From Asterionellopsis glacialis (taxonomy: Eukaryota > Bacillariophyta > Plagiogrammaphyceae > Rhaphoneidales > Asterionellopsidaceae): DNA of 15,167 nt. The position numbers and the translations under genes are program-made. Within the stretch, counting starts at the first letter, position 1. Each line of letters begins with the position of its first letter. The stretch lies in contig WKLE02000654.1 of NCBI GenBank assembly GCA_014885115.2, positions 2,696-17,862 on the forward strand. The letters run 5' to 3'. Below are positions 1-8,109 of this stretch, piece by piece. Under the pieces are notes generated by a model. That model was not told the DNA's origin. It worked only from the letters and a program-made list of their open reading frames with translations, and did no database searches.

Positions 1-185
1 AATTTTCACTAGTGTTACAAGTGTTACTAATTCTATCAAGATAGTTCTTCAAATAGTAAGTACATTTTGGCCAAAGCATCCATCATGACAGCAGAGATTA
101 AACACTGCCTGGCTGGGACACCTAGGGTCACAGGGGGGCACATGTGATGAAGAGAGAGAGCAACAATTCTTAACCTACATAAAAC

Positions 186-527
186 TTATGCTAGCCCAGT
201 AGACCATGGAGTCATTGGATTAGGTTGGTATTCAGATGACTTTTTCTTTATTGTTGCATGATAGTGATGACCACAACAATACCGCAGTAGAAACAAAGGG
301 ACAAGAACAACCCCCCAGCTGATATGAAAACATGACTCAATATGTATGCCAATGAACTTTGTCAAGGCAAAAACAACAGCAGTGACAATAACAGCACCAG
401 CCCTGGAAGAAACACCACCAGCGTCACAAAACAAAAGGGGTACAACCGACATCATAAGAATGGACACGACGATAATCCATGGGCGATTTACCAGAGGATA
501 TTTTACAGGAAGTAGCAGCCTTAACAA
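186..527 (-). CDS. Possible terminal exon of a membrane protein (uncertain)
   Basis: This is an open frame of about 113 codons ending in TAA at 186-188. It has no upstream ATG: the frame is open back to a stop at 546-548, and its first ATG pair lies about 27 codons in. If real it is therefore probably a 3' exon, and an AG acceptor candidate after a pyrimidine-containing stretch lies near 521-522 on the minus strand. The translation has three hydrophobic stretches, roughly residues 17-36, 43-63 and 68-83. The last two, with a Ser-Trp-Gly-Val-Val-Leu-Val-Pro-Leu run, vaguely recall TMEM185-type membrane proteins; that resemblance is inference only. The tail is polar and lysine-rich. A plus-strand frame at 346-564 overlaps it, so even the strand is not secure. 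It may be a chance ORF. Confidence 0.2.
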   Translation of the reverse strand: MLRLLLPVKYPLVNRPWIIVVSILMMSVVPLLFCDAGGVSSRAGAVIVTAVVFALTKFIGIHIESCFHISWGVVLVPLFLLRYCCGHHYHATIKKKSSEYQPNPMTPWSTGLA

Positions 528-552
528 AGGTAGATGTAGTTTTAGTTACGAA

Positions 553-939
553 AGCAAAAGATAGTTTTATGTAAGAGATTGTTTGGTTAGAAAGTTCCTT
601 GGGACACCGTGGGTTGTGTGATCAAACATTAGCAAAAGTTGAACCCGAATTGAAGTACTTGAATGATTTGAGTGTATCTGAACTCTACTCTCGTTATAGT
701 ATATCAAGTAACATGTAATAATATATACCTGGACAGCGTGGTTGCGCTCAAAAGCAGCTTGTTGCCTACCTTTCCATTTTCAGACTAGTTTTAATCTGAT
801 CAATCAGATATCGAGAAGGAATGACTTCTCCGCGCGAATCTTCGCCACAGCATCCTCACGGTCAACACGAAAGGATACCGTTCTCCTCGCAGTGTCCCGT
901 GGTGCTTCACTTTGACATCACAGTCAAAATTGACAAATG
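553..939. other. Gene-free stretch 3' of the CRAL-TRIO gene
   Basis: No convincing coding frame, RNA gene or repeat array was seen. It presumably contains the 3' UTR of the minus-strand CRAL-TRIO gene. No canonical AATAAA on the minus strand was noticed within this stretch. One degenerate copy of the local 9-bp motif (TACCTGG) lies at 726-732. Confidence 0.5.
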
Positions 940-2112
940 CTAATCTTCCATATCTTCATCGTAATCATTAAATTCGACACTTATGCCGTCATAATCATCA
1001 ATATCATCACCATCATCTGCATTGTAATCAAACTCACCCAACTCTTCATATTCATGACCTATTTGATCACTTAACCATTCTGCATGATCATATTGTAATC
1101 TTCCACCTAATTCTTGTGGGATAGCATCAGGTGGTATGCCGCATTTTCCCAAGGCTTTTACATTTTGTTCAGGACTTCCAGGATAATGGCGATACCGTGC
1201 TCTATACCATACATTAAAAAATACGAGATGTATTGCTGCTTGAATGTTATCAATTCGTCGTGGTGTAATATGATGCACAGAAACTACCCGAATTGGTAAC
1301 GCCTTTAACAAATCATGCCATTTAATTTTTAATGCTGACGCTTTGTGTGCTAAAGTGTCGTCAGCTTTGCCCGGTGGACAATCTCCCCGTGCTAGCAATA
1401 AAACCAACCCATTACGTTGAATATATTCACCATTATCTGGATCATTTACAGCTAAATGAATAACCGCCCATAAAACATTAAGCATTACATCATTATCTTT
1501 ATTCTCATCATCATCTTCTATCCAATATTCTCTGTAACCAAACAAAATGGCTCGTCCAGCATCATCAAAGTGAGGTAATATACGTATTCCACCTAAATTC
1601 ATGGCATGTTGATACCGTGCACCAAAGAAATCAAACACAAGTGGTGATAATGGTCTGAACGCCTTATCAGTCCCAACTAAATCAACTTTGCGATTCCAAT
1701 ACGTAAAAATGCGATTTGCTGTCTTGATCACATCGAACCGTTCAGCCCTCAAAAACATTAAACGAAATTTATCACTGTTCACATATTCAGGATTAACAAA
1801 TTGCGCAAGTTCGTACGCTTCTGTCATCATCTTGGTGTTGTTAGGGTAGTTGTTAGGGACATCATGAGCATGCTTGCAGGTGATGATCGTATCCATAGTT
1901 TGTTCTAAGTGATCTAATTTTTCAGCAAGAAATTGGGGTGTTTCTTGAATCTCATCTTCAGGTAATGGTTGACATTGAACATCACGCAATGCCTTTCTTC
2001 TTTCTTCAAGTGACAACAAGGCAATCTCTTTCTTCACTTCAGCAAAAGATTTTGTTTCATCAATATTGTCGGAAATATTATTCATCTCAAAATTGTTGGA
2101 AATATTATTCAT
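940..2112 (-). CDS. CRAL-TRIO (Sec14-like) domain protein
   Basis: A single-exon, 390-residue protein. Residues about 98-140 form a helical segment matching the CRAL-TRIO N-terminal region (FRLMFLRAERFDVIKTANRI type). Residues about 160-338 form the lipid-binding Sec14-like core, which closes with IPQELGG (331-337), the counterpart of the LPxEYGG end of Sec14 domains. Family knowledge: these proteins bind and transfer hydrophobic ligands such as phosphoinositides or tocopherols in the cytosol or at membranes; the ligand cannot be told here. The N-terminus has an in-frame 9-residue duplication that gives two possible start codons (residues 1 and 10); the longer one is annotated. The C-terminus (from about residue 355) is a strongly acidic Asp/Glu/Tyr tail. 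No signal peptide or membrane segment is seen. The domain call is fairly firm and the precise function unknown. Confidence 0.88.
   Translation of the reverse strand: MNNISNNFEMNNISDNIDETKSFAEVKKEIALLSLEERRKALRDVQCQPLPEDEIQETPQFLAEKLDHLEQTMDTIITCKHAHDVPNNYPNNTKMMTEAYELAQFVNPEYVNSDKFRLMFLRAERFDVIKTANRIFTYWNRKVDLVGTDKAFRPLSPLVFDFFGARYQHAMNLGGIRILPHFDDAGRAILFGYREYWIEDDDENKDNDVMLNVLWAVIHLAVNDPDNGEYIQRNGLVLLLARGDCPPGKADDTLAHKASALKIKWHDLLKALPIRVVSVHHITPRRIDNIQAAIHLVFFNVWYRARYRHYPGSPEQNVKALGKCGIPPDAIPQELGGRLQYDHAEWLSDQIGHEYEELGEFDYNADDGDDIDDYDGISVEFNDYDEDMED
2059..2112 (-). repeat. 27-bp in-frame tandem duplication at the CRAL-TRIO start
   Basis: Two adjacent 27-bp copies (2059-2085 and 2086-2112) differ at three positions (24 of 27 identical). 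Each encodes one Met-Asn-Asn-Ile-Ser block, so the protein carries two in-frame ATGs nine codons apart. Confidence 0.85.
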
Positions 2113-3515
2113 CTTCTGTGTTCTTTTATTGCATAACGACCCTTAGGTAGTTAGTAAAGTAAGTCGTCCTAAGTCCTGAAGTATGTACCTGGTATCGGTA
2201 GGTCCCTGAGAGAGTTTAGTTGGATTAATAAAGCGTGCTTTTACAACGATAGACGCAACAAGCAAAATCCCACAGTAATATTGATATGTAGCGGTGTTTG
2301 TTCGCAGCTGCTGCGGATATTTTTGCTTGCCCCGCCCGGCTTATTGGGAGATTTTTGGGCTAAATAATGGGTTGAAACCTCCACGTACAATAACTACTAA
2401 AAGCAAATTACGTAAAGTTACGTAGTTTGAACAAGGCTTTGAATGCTCGTTCGCGGTCCTACCTGGGTACGTTTCATTTCACACAAATAGTACAAGATGA
2501 CAGCGACGATGTTCCGACGATGACGATCGACACTAATATGAGACTTTGATGGTCAGGAGGATGGAAGGCATTTATTATAGTAGATGAACAGTAATAATCT
2601 CGGGTACTGTGCTGTATTGATGTTAACGGTGCAGAAGACAGAATGATCGATATGGGTAGATCGCACCGTTTGAATTGCACCCGATTACCATAAGGTAAAG
2701 GTTTCTAATAGTCGATAGTATAAGTGACAAATGAATTTCCAGCAGAGTTTTCAATGTTGTTAATAAGCCAAGACTATTATTATTTATGATGATTAGTCCT
2801 ATGTTAGATAGTCCAAGGATGATTTCAATCCCAATACAATTGAACGTAATAATAATGTAGACAGAATATCAAAAGAGGCTTTGCGATATTTCCAACAGAA
2901 TTATCAGCTTGTAGACCCAAACAAAATTCATTCTGAAACCTACGGCATTGCAGTACCAGGTAGTGTACCAGGTACCTGGGTATGCTGTACCTGGTACTAC
3001 GGTATGTATTAAATAACTGTGTCGTACTAAACCTTACGGTACCTGGCAATGGGTTATAAGCCTACCAGGTATATAGTAATAGTTACTAGGACTACATAGT
3101 TTCTACGTGGCGGTGCTCGCTGTCACTGGTACTTACAACTCTCTTTGCTCCGCCAGGATCATGTTGAATAATGATGTGACTCCCTTATCCAACAACCAAC
3201 GAATATAATCTTCGAGATTACCATAATAATAATTCAGCCATGATGCCCTGTAGTCCGCCCGTCGCTTTCCTCCTCATCTGTCGCTTTTTGAATGAAAAAA
3301 TAAGGACACACATACAAATAATAATAAGAATACGATATCTCGTGCTGAAAACGTACAGGTACCGTTATTTTACTACCAGGTACACACGCAGGGAGAACTG
3401 ACTGTTGTTTGAAACCATTATTTGGTGTACTGGAAAATATACTGTCAATACTTCTTGTCCTATTTACTACGTCCTAGTAGGCTAAGTATTAAGTAATTAC
3501 AGCTAACTGGTATAA

Positions 3516-3531
3516 TACCAGGTACCTGGTA
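3516..3531. repeat. 16-bp perfect palindrome of two fused motif copies
   Basis: TACCAGGTACCTGGTA reads identically on both strands. It joins the two motif orientations in the order opposite to that of the 3651-3674 palindrome. Confidence 0.85.
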
Positions 3532-3646
3532 CAGGGCCTGCAACTAACTCTAATAGCAGCACCTGGTGTAGATGGGCGGGGGAGGCATCGTTAGTGCATA
3601 CCTGGTATGGTAGTCTACCTGGTAGGTAGTACCTGTACCTGGCACC

Positions 3647-3678
3647 GGGTACCGTACCTGGTACCAGGTACGGTTCCC
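3647..3678. repeat. 32-bp palindrome built from two motif copies
   Basis: Positions 3651-3674 form a perfect 24-bp palindrome centred on GGTACC, made of TACCTGGTA followed by TACCAGGTA. It extends to 3647-3678 with a single mismatched pair (3650/3675). It could form a cruciform or bind a symmetric protein dimer; no function is known. Confidence 0.85.
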
Positions 3679-4348
3679 ATCGACCGACATACCAGGTACA
3701 GGCAAGTACCAGGTACTTGGTAGGAATAGTTTCTGTCTACTACTGAGGACTCGGTCCTACGGTACCTGGGGTAATCTCTAGAGCTAGACTGCTCTCTCTC
3801 TATTTCTGAAGAGTTCCTACCGGCAGTCCTAACGCCGGCAAAAAACTTTGTGCTGCAATTTGCTCCAAAGAAGTCGCGTCCCAACCCATCGCCAACAACA
3901 ACCACTCACTATAACAACCTTTAAATTTTTTTTGCTCGTGGGAAGCGAAAGTTGAGACACAAAGACAAACATCATCCATTGTTTGTTGACTCGTGCTTTG
4001 ATTTGGTCAGATTCCTAAGAATTGTTTCATAACTATCCAAACATAGGAAACGATCTTCTCAGAATCACTCGTTGGCGTTTCCATATTATTATTTGAAAAT
4101 CCCTCAACAATTCTGGCTGTCTGTTGCGTAGAAACCAGTACAAAGTTCTACGTGAGACTTGAAATCTAAAAAAAATTGGGCGACAGATCTCTCCATCTTC
4201 CCCTCTTGCACGTCTATCTATATTTAGAATAGTTCGTATCTATTTGTGGAACAACTTGTGTACTCGTGAAAAAGAGGATTCCACAATTAAGGATATCTGA
4301 ACGCTTCGACGCAACAACCACGATAATCATAACAATAACTATAGCAAG

Positions 4349-7300
4349 ATGACAGATCTAGAAGCCGCAGCGGAGCGGCTACTGAAGGGAGAATTCGATG
4401 TGAATGTGTTGGATCAAATAATGGCAGCTGCGTATGATCCTATCTCACCACACCGAAGTGCCGCGAATAAAACACTCATGCAATTACAAGAAGCACCAGA
4501 TATATGGACTAAGGCTGATGCTATTATTGAAAGTGCTGCCAATGCTCAATCACGATTCTTTGGATTGCAGATTCTGGATGATGCCATTCGAACTAGGTGG
4601 GTCAATCAATGGTTCTCCCCCTTCTCTCTTGCTGATCCATTCACGGAAGGTCAAAGTTTCGTTCATTTTCTATCAGGTAGTAGTCTGTAATCTCACACAG
4701 CGTTCAAATTATGTCTCCCCTCTTAACTCTCTATTCAAAAACACACACAGATGGAAGATTCTACCACAAGAGCAGCGTGAAGGGATCAAGAACTTTGTTG
4801 TCGGTAAAATCATTAAAATTTCCTCAGATGAAGCCATGATGAGGCAAGAGAAAGTTTTTCTATCAAAGCTGAATCTCACACTTGTTCAAATTCTCAAACA
4901 AGAATGGCCACACAATTGGTCAAGTTTCATTCCGGACCTCGTTGGGTCGTCGAAAACCAGTGAAATTCTCTGTGAAAACAACATGCAGATTCTCAAGCTT
5001 CTATCGGAGGAGGTCTTTGACTTTTCCAAGGATCAAATGGTCACTAAAAAGGTCAAAAGTATGAAGGAAAGTCTCAATGGTGAATTCGCTTCCATCTACC
5101 ATCTTTGTGAATTTATTTTAGAACACTCGCAACGGCCATCGCTCCTCACGGGAACACTCCAAACACTTCAGAGATTCCTCACATGGATTCCTCTAGGATT
5201 CATCTTTCAGACCAGCTTGATCGATGTCCTCCTCAACAAGTTTTTCCCAGAACCTATGTTTAGGAATGATGCTCTCGATTGCCTCACCGAAATTGGAAAC
5301 CTGTCTGATCTTGAACCACAATATGATCCTATTTTTAGACAACTCCTCGAAAAGTTCCTCCAAAGACTTCATGATATTTTCACACCTGAAGCGAATCTCC
5401 AACCCGCCTTTGAGTCAGGAACCGAGGATGATTGTATCTTTGTTCAGCGACTGGCACTTTTCCTTTCGGGATTCTTTAAATCGCATCTCAAAATATTGGA
5501 AACACCCGAATCACAGCAAACTCTCTTGACTGGACTTTTTTATCTGGTTAGAGTCTCGGAAGTTCGAGACACAGAGATTTTTAGAATTTGTCTTGAGGCA
5601 TGGCATATGCTAGCAGAAGACTTGTACAAGACCGAGCATAATCTAGCCTCAAACTCTGCTTCAGGAGGAGGTGGTGTCCTCAACCTCAATGGCGGAGGTG
5701 GTGCTCAGTCACAAAATACCAATGGGTCCGGAGCATCGCGCAAATTCTTGTATGGACCTGTATTGACAGGAGTGCGACAAGTCGTAATTGCTAGTATGGC
5801 CAAACCAGAAGAAGTTCTGATTGTGGAGGATGAAAATGGTGACATTGTAAGAGAAACAACCAAGGATACAGATGTTATCGCGCAATATAAAACCATGAGA
5901 GATACGTTGGTCTATCTAACACATCTCAATTGCGATGACACAGAAAGCATTATGCTCGCCAAGCTCACAGAGCAAGTTGATGGATCCGCATGGTCATGGA
6001 ATAATCTGAACACTCTCTGTTGGGCAATCGGTTCTATCTCTGGAGCAATGTCAGAGGATGAAGAGAAACGATTTCTAGTCACTGTCATTAAGGACTTGCT
6101 CGGTTTGTGCGAACAAAAACGTGGCAAGGATAATAAGGCAGTCATTGCAAGTAATATCATGTATGTCGTTGGGCAGTACCCTCGGTTCCTAAAAGCACAC
6201 TGGAAATTCTTGAAAACAGTCGTTAACAAATTATTTGAATTCATGCACGAGAGTCATCCCGGTGTTCAAGACATGGCGTGTGACACATTCCTCAAAATTG
6301 CCCAAAAGTGTAAGCGAAAATTTGTTACGCTCCAAGCCGATGAAAATGTGCCTTTTATTTGCGAATTGGTGGATTCACTTCCAACCATTATCAGCGATTT
6401 GCAGCCGCATCAAGTACAGGCCTTTTACGAAGCAGTGGGATGTATGCTGAGTGATAAAGGACCCGCTGTAACGATTGACAGACCTGCGCTCCTCTCCAAA
6501 CTTATGGATATGCCCAATCGTACATGGAAGATTATTATGGACCAAGCCAGTAAGAATGTTGAGTCTCTCATGGAACCCAACACAATCAAGGAGATTGTGA
6601 AAATCTTGAAAAGCAACAACCGGGTGTGCAGCTCTGTGGGACCGCTCTTCACGAGTCAGTTGCAAACATTCTTCTTGGATATGCTGAATGTTTACAAAGT
6701 ATACTCTGAAAGGATATCGGCTGCAGTTGCACAGCAGGGTGCTATTGCAACTCAAATGTCTTTGGTGAGAACCATGCGTAGTGCAAAGAAGGAAGTTCTT
6801 CGCCTTCTAATTGTGTTCATTGATAGGAGTGGACCACCTGAGGCAGAACCGCATGCAGTGGCACAGGGCTTCATCCCTCCCGTCTTGGATCCAATTTTAG
6901 GAGATTACCAACGAAATATTGCTGGCGCACGTGATCCAGAGGTTTTGGCACTCTTTGCAACTGTCATTGGAAAGCTAAAGAGCCATGTCATGAGTGACGT
7001 ACCAAGAATAATGGAAGCCGTCTTTGAATGCACCCTCCAAATGATTACTACCAACTTTGAAGATTACCCAGAACATCGTCTGAGATTCTTTGAATTTATC
7101 AAGTCAATTAATTCTCATTGTTTTGAAGCTTTGTTCAATATACCACCTGAACACCAAAAACTGGTGGTTGATTCGGTTGTATGGGCCATGAAGCACACGG
7201 AACGAAATATTTCTGATACGGTAAGTTTTGATGATCCTTGCTGCCTTATTTTGTATGATAGATCTGCGCCTTTGCGTTTTTTTCGATTTGCTTATTTTTT

Positions 7301-7881
7301 GTTGATGTTTCCAACTTTGCTTTTCTCTTCCACAGGGATTGGAAATCTTGCACGAACTGTTGTTGAACGTAGGAAGAACACCCCATGTTTCACAGGGATT
7401 TTACCAACAGTTCTTGCTTTCGCTGATCCAGGATGTGTTTGCTGTGTTGACTGATCGATTACATAAGTCTGGATTTAAGATGCATGCGACTCTTCTTCGA
7501 CTTATGTTCCATTTGGTGCAGATGAATCAGGTTACAGTACCTTTGTTTGATCCAAATACAGCCCCTCCAGGACAAACAAATCCTGTGTTCCTCCGAGATC
7601 ATATTTCAAATCTATTGATCACGAGCTTTCCAAACTTGACACGATCGCAAGTGTCAAGTTTTGTTGACGGGATGTTTGACTTGAACATGGACTTGCCGAC
7701 ATTCAAGACGCATTTGAGAGATTTCCTCATCCAGCTGAAGGAATTTAGTATCGAGGATAATTCGGGATTATTTAGCGAAGAGGCAGAGAAGGAAGCCAGG
7801 GAACGGGAACAGGCTCTTTTAGCCCAAAGAAGTGCTGTACCGGGGATGCTGAAACCATCAGAGATTGATAACGATCTCTAA
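4349..7881 (+). CDS. XPO1: Exportin-1 (CRM1), nuclear export receptor, three exons
   Basis: Joined exons 4349-4596, 4751-7220 and 7336-7881 give 1087 residues, close to the roughly 1070 of animal CRM1. It is the RanGTP-dependent karyopherin that carries leucine-rich-NES cargo from nucleus to cytoplasm. Both junctions restore family sequence: [12 protein letters not shown] across intron 1 (split Arg codon 83) and ISDTGLEIL across intron 2. Visible parts are the importin-beta N-terminal region (about 35-110), the HEAT-repeat body, the acidic HEAT9 loop (about 440-460, [11 protein letters not shown]), the NES-groove segment [18 protein letters not shown] and the CRM1 C-terminal region ending with [10 protein letters not shown]. 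Cys536 aligns with human Cys528, the leptomycin-B-reactive cysteine. A Gly/Ser/Asn-rich linker at 383-412 replaces a differently composed segment of animal CRM1. The start is the first ATG of exon 1; an ATG at 4434 in another frame is not used. Confidence 0.98.
4597..4750 (+). other. XPO1 intron 1 (154 bp)
   Basis: It begins GTGGGT and ends CACACAG. It splits an arginine codon after its second base (AG|A). Removing it restores the conserved TRWKILP segment of exportin-1. Retention would end the protein at a stop at 4688-4690, after 113 residues. Confidence 0.95.
7221..7335 (+). other. XPO1 intron 2 (115 bp)
   Basis: It has a strong GTAAGT donor, a T-rich tract and a TTCCACAG acceptor, and falls between codons. 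Removal gives the conserved SDTGLEIL segment. It has no stop in the upstream reading frame, so retention would replace the C-terminal region with an unrelated tail that ends at 7454. Confidence 0.96.
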
Positions 7882-8100
7882 ATGGAATCGTAGAGGAACA
7901 TGAGAAATACATCTATTTTTAAGGAAATTATCTAAAATTGAGAGCTAGAAATTACAGTAAGAATAGTGACAGCATTTTTCAAAACTTTTAGGAAATGATA
8001 TAATTCCGTATAATGGTAGCAGGGATTGATCTTTTGAAATTCAATCTTTGGTCTTGAAGCACATCGCAATATTCTTGAAAGATGTAGATAACTTTTCTGT

Positions 8101-8106
8101 AATAAA
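8101..8106 (+). terminator. Candidate XPO1 polyadenylation signal AATAAA
   Basis: This canonical hexamer lies 220 bp after the XPO1 stop and only 3 bp before the stop codon of the convergent acyltransferase gene. If used, the XPO1 mRNA would overlap the 3' end of the acyltransferase gene in antisense. No canonical minus-strand hexamer is seen in the 228-bp gap. Confidence 0.5.
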
Positions 8107-8109
8107 ATA

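Larger units (their letters stand above)
2186..3771. repeat. Cluster of interspersed 9-bp near-palindromes TACC(A/T)GGTA
   Basis: Exact copies start at 2186, 2954, 2966, 2988, 3063, 3374, 3516, 3523, 3599, 3616, 3655, 3662, 3690 and 3707, making fourteen. Near-copies (TACCTGGGTA or TACCTGGCA) lie at 2460, 2973, 3040, 3636 and 3763. TACCAGGTA and TACCTGGTA are reverse complements, so the element reads almost the same on both strands. Spacing is irregular (7 to several hundred bp), unlike a tandem satellite or a CRISPR array. Adjacent copies share their terminal TA to make longer palindromes. The function is unknown; binding sites, remnants of small mobile elements or a genome-wide oligonucleotide bias are all possible. 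Confidence 0.9.
2113..4348. other. 2.2 kb gene-free region between divergent CRAL-TRIO and XPO1
   Basis: Only short, low-quality frames are present, and several of them are translations of the local repeat motif. The stretch separates two divergently transcribed genes and so must hold both promoters. Positions 2186-3771 carry the TACCWGGTA motif cluster; 3906-4348 lacks exact copies and is probably the proximal promoter and 5' leader of XPO1. The XPO1 start codon is preceded by AAG, which puts A at -3, a favourable context. No TATA box or RNA gene could be supported. Confidence 0.6.

Noticed and set aside
2474..3049. Two minus-strand frames of about 70 codons upstream of XPO1
   Set aside because: They are short, have no recognisable domain, and one includes repeat-derived sequence.
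2186..3771. CRISPR array or tandem satellite
   Set aside because: The units are only 9 bp with irregular spacing and no constant spacer length, and the genome is eukaryotic.
3615..3905. 96-codon minus-strand open frame
   Set aside because: Its second half is a translation of the TACCWGGTA repeats and the rest resembles no protein. It lies in the repeat-rich XPO1 upstream region.
4434..4750. ATG at 4434 as an alternative start for exportin-1
   Set aside because: Upstream of 4751 this frame gives non-family sequence. The 4349 frame in exon 1 matches CRM1 and joins through a clean GT-AG intron.
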